Both the position numbers and the translations under genes were made by a program. Shown here in pieces: positions 5,482-8,288 of a stretch of DNA of 8,288 nucleotides. Position 1 is the stretch's first letter. The number at the start of each line of letters is the position of its first letter. The notes under the pieces were generated by a model. That model had not been told where the DNA came from. It saw only the letters and a list, made by a program, of their open reading frames with translations, and did no database searches. The stretch is taken from NCBI GenBank assembly GCA_019912905.1, contig JAIOHO010001027.1, forward strand, positions 1-8,288. Reading direction: 5' to 3'. This DNA is from Anaerolineae bacterium. Its GTDB lineage: Bacteria > Chloroflexota > Anaerolineae > Aggregatilineales > Phototrophicaceae.

Positions 5482-8032
5482 GACCATTCTCCGGGGCCAC
5501 AGCATCGGGTGTGCTACCCGCAGTAGGCAGGCAGAAACCGAAGGTGCTGCCCTGACCATAAACACTGCGGACGTACAATTCCCCATTATGCCGCTCGATA
5601 ATGTTTTTCACCAGATGCAGGCCCAGGCCGGTGCCTTCTATTTCGCGGGTTTCGGGGCTGCGGGCACGGGAGAATGGCTGGAACAGACGCGCCTGGAATT
5701 CTTCGGGAATACCATAGCCTGTATCGGATACTTCGACCCGAACCCTGTGATCTTCCATCTGAATGCAGATCTCGACCTGACCGCCTTCGGGCGTGTACTT
5801 GATGGCATTGGAGATGAGGTTGGCGACTGCCTCCTGAAGCTGCGGCGGGTCGCACTGCACATCAATGGCGAGGATGGGGAGTTTGTGACGGTAGACGAGC
5901 TTCTTGTCCCGCGCCTGGGCATAATGCACGTCGTAGGCGGTCAGCGCCAGCTCGACCAGATTGGCGGTCTCGTGGTAGCCCTGCTGCATTTGCTCGATGC
6001 GCTCCAGCGACAGAATATCCTGCACGATGCGCTGCATATGTTTGGCGGCCATGTGAATGTGCTGGACCTGCTCCGCCTGCGCCTGATCCTTGTTCATGTC
6101 GAGCAGGAGTTCGGAGAAGCCGAGGATGACTCCGATCGGATTGCGCAGGTCGTGGGCCGCGATACGAATCATATCGGTCTTCAACTGCTCAAGCTGGGAC
6201 ACCCGGTCGTACAGCCCGCTTAATTCGCTCAACTGGCTGCGCGAGATTTCGTACAGCCGGGCATTATCGACGGCTGCTGCTGCGCGCCCGGCCAGCACCT
6301 GCATGAAATCCAGGTTTTCATCGGACAAGGGCCTGACGGTTTCGAGCAGCAGCACCCCCATCGGATGCTGGTTGGAGATCAACGGGATGGCGGTGAATTG
6401 GTCGGTCGTCTGTGCCCGGCCACTTTCGAGCACCTGCTGTGCGACCCCATCCGGCGATCGGGGATAGCCATCGACCAGGGTGCCGGAGAATTGGCCGATC
6501 ATCTGGGCAACCATCAGGATGCCCTGGTCGTCGAGCAGCAGAATGGCCCCGGCCCGCGCCAGGCTGACGCGAACGGCCATATCGAGGGCCAGATTGAGGA
6601 CGTAAGGGACGTTCAGCTTGCGGCTCACCTCGTCATCGACGCGGCGCAGAATCATCAACTGGTCGAGATGCTGTTTCAACTCGTTCTCGTTTTGGCGGCG
6701 TGTGGTGACGTCCTGAATGAGCACCATGCCTGCAAAGATGACTCCGGCCCCATTCTTCACCGGCACCGTCTGCACATTATAGATTTGTTGGCCGGTCGTC
6801 GGGTGATAATCCTGCACGATATGCTGACCAGACAGCGCAGCCCGGTAGAGCGGTTCCAGCTTTTCATAGGATGCCGGGGTCACAATGTTGGATAAGAGCC
6901 GACCTTCGGCTTCATGGCCGGGGTAGCCCGAGGATCTCAGCGCGGTGCCTTCGGCGATCAGGATGCGCAGATCCTGATCGAACAACACCACGCCCATGTC
7001 GGGCAAACTGCGGCCCAGCGTCCGGTAAAGCTCCTCGCGCTTGACCAATTCTGCCGCGGCCTGCTGGCGCTCGGAAAGATCCTGGGCCACGCAGACGATT
7101 CCCTGCGGTTGGCCGTGCTCGTCGATTAAGGGCGAGGCGGAGAAGGAGACGGGGATTGCTTTTCCCGTATGCGAGATAAAGGTTGTCTCTGCCCATTTGG
7201 TCGGGTTGGTGCGTGCCTGTTCCAGCCAAACGAGCGCATCTTCCGAAAAAATCAGATCCGGCGACTTACCGAGCAGATCGGTTTCGGCGTATCCCAGCAC
7301 TTCCAACGCTGCCCGGTTCATACGCTCGATGTGCATATCTTTACCCAGCACGATCAGCGCGTCATTAATCGAGCGCAGAATATCATCCAGGTAGGATTTT
7401 GAAATGGTGGTTGACGCCAGATCGCTGAGAACAGCGGTCAGCGCCTGTTCGTTGCTGCGGGCGCGTTCGAGGGCATCACTGAGATTGTTCGCGATCAGGT
7501 GAACCAGCCCGGCGGCCATCAGGAAGATGGTTACTTCGATGAATAATTCAGTTTCCAGATTTTCCCGACTGAACGGCGGCAGCATGTGGTAGATGTCGAG
7601 CAGATACAGGGCCAGGAATGAAATCAGCGACAGGAGAATGAGGCGCAGCCGCCATACGGATGGCAGGAGGATGCTGAGCACCAGCGTGGTTGTGCTCAAT
7701 GCGGTGATGATGGAGCCGCTCAAACCGCCATAGCGCAGGGCCGCGAGCGAGAGCCACGCCCACATCACGAAAGAGAATGAGATATAGGCGGCGGTCACTC
7801 GCCGGCGGCGGATAAGAGCCAGCACCACGATCGACGACACCGCCGAAGCTGTACTTCCTAAAAATAACAGGTTTTTGCCGCCGACCAGGGTCAGGAGCGC
7901 ATACACGATCTGCGCAATCAGGATGAGGCGCACCGTGACCGCCAGCAGGTAGGCGGCGCGAGCCTCATTTTCGGTTTCGAACCTGGGAAGGCTAAACCAT
8001 TGATTGAATCGGCTGAGAATCGGTGATTTCAT
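5453..8032 (-). CDS. Membrane multi-sensor histidine kinase (6 TM, PAS-PAS-GAF-HisKA-HATPase)
   Basis: This 859-aa protein is complete. Six hydrophobic stretches lie at about 27-50, 53-75, 80-98, 104-125, 127-150 and 163-182, leaving little outside the membrane, so sensing is probably intramembrane or cytoplasmic. PAS domain 1 spans about 212-325 (DALIVLGKDMHIERMNRAAL to VCVAQDLSERQ). PAS domain 2 spans about 335-448 (PDMGVVLFDQDLRILIA to GMVLIQDVTTRR). A GAF domain covers about 458-593, followed by a short coiled linker. The HisKA H-box AAHDLRNPIG carries the phospho-accepting H627. The ATPase has the N-box NLISNAIKYTPEGG (738-751), G1 DTGYGIP (770-776) and G2 EGTGLGL (799-805), so it should be active. 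No receiver domain is attached and no response regulator gene lies in the window. The ATG at 8032 has no clear Shine-Dalgarno; a small 5-bp inverted repeat (CCACG/CGTGG, 8033-8060) abuts it. The ligand is unknown. Confidence 0.96.
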   Translation of the reverse strand: MKSPILSRFNQWFSLPRFETENEARAAYLLAVTVRLILIAQIVYALLTLVGGKNLLFLGSTASAVSSIVVLALIRRRRVTAAYISFSFVMWAWLSLAALRYGGLSGSIITALSTTTLVLSILLPSVWRLRLILLSLISFLALYLLDIYHMLPPFSRENLETELFIEVTIFLMAAGLVHLIANNLSDALERARSNEQALTAVLSDLASTTISKSYLDDILRSINDALIVLGKDMHIERMNRAALEVLGYAETDLLGKSPDLIFSEDALVWLEQARTNPTKWAETTFISHTGKAIPVSFSASPLIDEHGQPQGIVCVAQDLSERQQAAAELVKREELYRTLGRSLPDMGVVLFDQDLRILIAEGTALRSSGYPGHEAEGRLLSNIVTPASYEKLEPLYRAALSGQHIVQDYHPTTGQQIYNVQTVPVKNGAGVIFAGMVLIQDVTTRRQNENELKQHLDQLMILRRVDDEVSRKLNVPYVLNLALDMAVRVSLARAGAILLLDDQGILMVAQMIGQFSGTLVDGYPRSPDGVAQQVLESGRAQTTDQFTAIPLISNQHPMGVLLLETVRPLSDENLDFMQVLAGRAAAAVDNARLYEISRSQLSELSGLYDRVSQLEQLKTDMIRIAAHDLRNPIGVILGFSELLLDMNKDQAQAEQVQHIHMAAKHMQRIVQDILSLERIEQMQQGYHETANLVELALTAYDVHYAQARDKKLVYRHKLPILAIDVQCDPPQLQEAVANLISNAIKYTPEGGQVEICIQMEDHRVRVEVSDTGYGIPEEFQARLFQPFSRARSPETREIEGTGLGLHLVKNIIERHNGELYVRSVYGQGSTFGFCLPTAGSTPDAVAPENGHEPAGKTQP
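5489..5492 (-). promoter_or_regulatory. Shine-Dalgarno inside the kinase gene that sets the Bles03 start
   Basis: GGAG on the minus strand is embedded in the last codons of the kinase, 7 nt before the ATG at 5481. It favours the 136-aa product over the 138-aa or 171-aa alternatives. Confidence 0.6.
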
Positions 8033-8085
8033 CCACGATATTTCTACATGATGGACGTGGTTAGTCTTACAAAAATGTCATCTTT

Positions 8086-8091
8086 ATTGTA
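8086..8091 (-). promoter_or_regulatory. Candidate -10 box (TACAAT) for the kinase operon
   Basis: TACAAT lies on the minus strand 53 nt upstream of the kinase ATG, predicting a start near 8079 and a leader of about 46 nt. No good -35 lies at 16-18 nt, so the call is weak. The same CTACAAT context recurs ahead of the aminotransferase (4998-5003). Confidence 0.3.
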
Positions 8092-8183
8092 GGCGGGTTT
8101 TCTGGTTCTTTCCGTTAACATTCACTCTGGTTCAATATGAAAGGAAGACTGAGAACCTGACACTTTTGTAGAGGATATACAAG

Positions 8184-8249
8184 CTGCTCATGGAATGCGC
8201 TAAGGTTAAAGCTGACTGAAGCAAACCCAGAGGGCAAAACCATGAGCAG
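8184..8249. repeat. 10-bp perfect inverted repeat spanning the start codon of the right-edge gene
   Basis: CTGCTCATGG (8184-8193) and CCATGAGCAG (8240-8249) are exact reverse complements separated by 46 nt. The right arm includes the ATG (8242-8244) and the next codons of the plus-strand fragment. In RNA this would pair the start codon with the leader; in DNA it could be a spaced operator. Confidence 0.6.
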
Positions 8250-8288
8250 TGTAAGCAAACTATATCACGAATGGGCTGAACAGTTAAC
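8242..8288 (+). CDS. 5' fragment of an unidentified gene running off the right edge
   Basis: The frame is open from an ATG at 8242 to the window end (15 codons, MSSVSKLYHEWAEQL). A purine-rich AGAGGG at 8229-8234 sits 7 nt upstream as a possible ribosome binding site. The frame stays open upstream to a TGA at 8158-8160, but no other good start lies in it. It is divergent from the kinase. The fragment is too short to assign: the LY-x-EWAE start is reminiscent of the N-termini of some SAM-dependent methyltransferases, which is only a guess. The inverted repeat over its start codon is the notable feature. Confidence 0.45.
   Translation, partial: MSSVSKLYHEWAEQL

Noticed and set aside
5482..5586. 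N-terminal extension of the Bles03-like protein to 5586
   Set aside because: The extra residues lie wholly within the kinase gene, have no ribosome binding site and do not fit the family.
5459..6223. Plus-strand open frame (254 aa)
   Set aside because: It is antisense to the intact HisKA/HATPase region of the kinase; there is no motif of its own.
8190..8219. Nine-codon mini-ORF as a genuine leader peptide gene
   Set aside because: It has no ribosome binding site at a usable distance and no amino-acid run typical of attenuation; kept only as a remark on the inverted repeat.
8184..8249. Inverted repeat as the end of a transposable element
   Set aside because: There is no transposase and no target duplication in the window, and the arms enclose only 46 nt.

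Overview
The window looks like a chromosomal segment from a high-G+C, non-actinobacterial, environmental bacterium. The mix suggests Chloroflexota, probably Anaerolineae-like: a STAND regulator with an N-terminal LuxR helix-turn-helix, a large PAS/PAS/GAF membrane histidine kinase, a Bles03/DUF1917 protein and a DUF5996-like protein. This placement is inference from gene content and style; there is no marker gene in the window. All five complete genes and the partial regulator are on the minus strand. One gene fragment runs off the right edge on the plus strand.

Reading right to left, in the direction of transcription, a 209-bp divergent intergenic region (8033-8241) separates the plus-strand fragment from a long co-directional set. 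The set is a six-TM PAS-PAS-GAF histidine kinase (5453-8032), a Bles03/DUF1917 protein whose start lies inside the kinase gene (5071-5481), a class IV PLP aminotransferase (4128-4967) and a DUF5996-like protein (3264-4052). Gaps inside the set are an overlap of 29 nt, then 103 nt and 75 nt. I see no terminator in them, and the set ends at a good intrinsic terminator (about 3165-3214). The four genes could be one operon, with a possible internal promoter ahead of the aminotransferase.

Downstream is a 256-bp A+T-rich spacer with palindromic sequence, then a monocistronic secreted tryptophan-rich protein of unknown function (2519-3007, GTG start) with its own strong terminator (2467-2497). Immediately after that terminator lies a TATAAT box and the start of a large STAND/NB-ARC regulator (2432 down to the left edge). 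This regulator carries its LuxR-type DNA-binding domain at the N-terminus, then an ATPase module, then TPR-like helices that run off the window.

Functionally the window is signalling (orphan sensor kinase, ATP-dependent regulator) next to small metabolic or unknown proteins. I found no CRISPR array, insertion sequence, phage gene, tRNA or rRNA. No known defence or mobile system is visible. The least explained items are the kinase/Bles03 overlap, the secreted Trp-rich protein with its palindromic upstream region, and a perfect 10-bp inverted repeat that includes the start codon of the right-edge gene.
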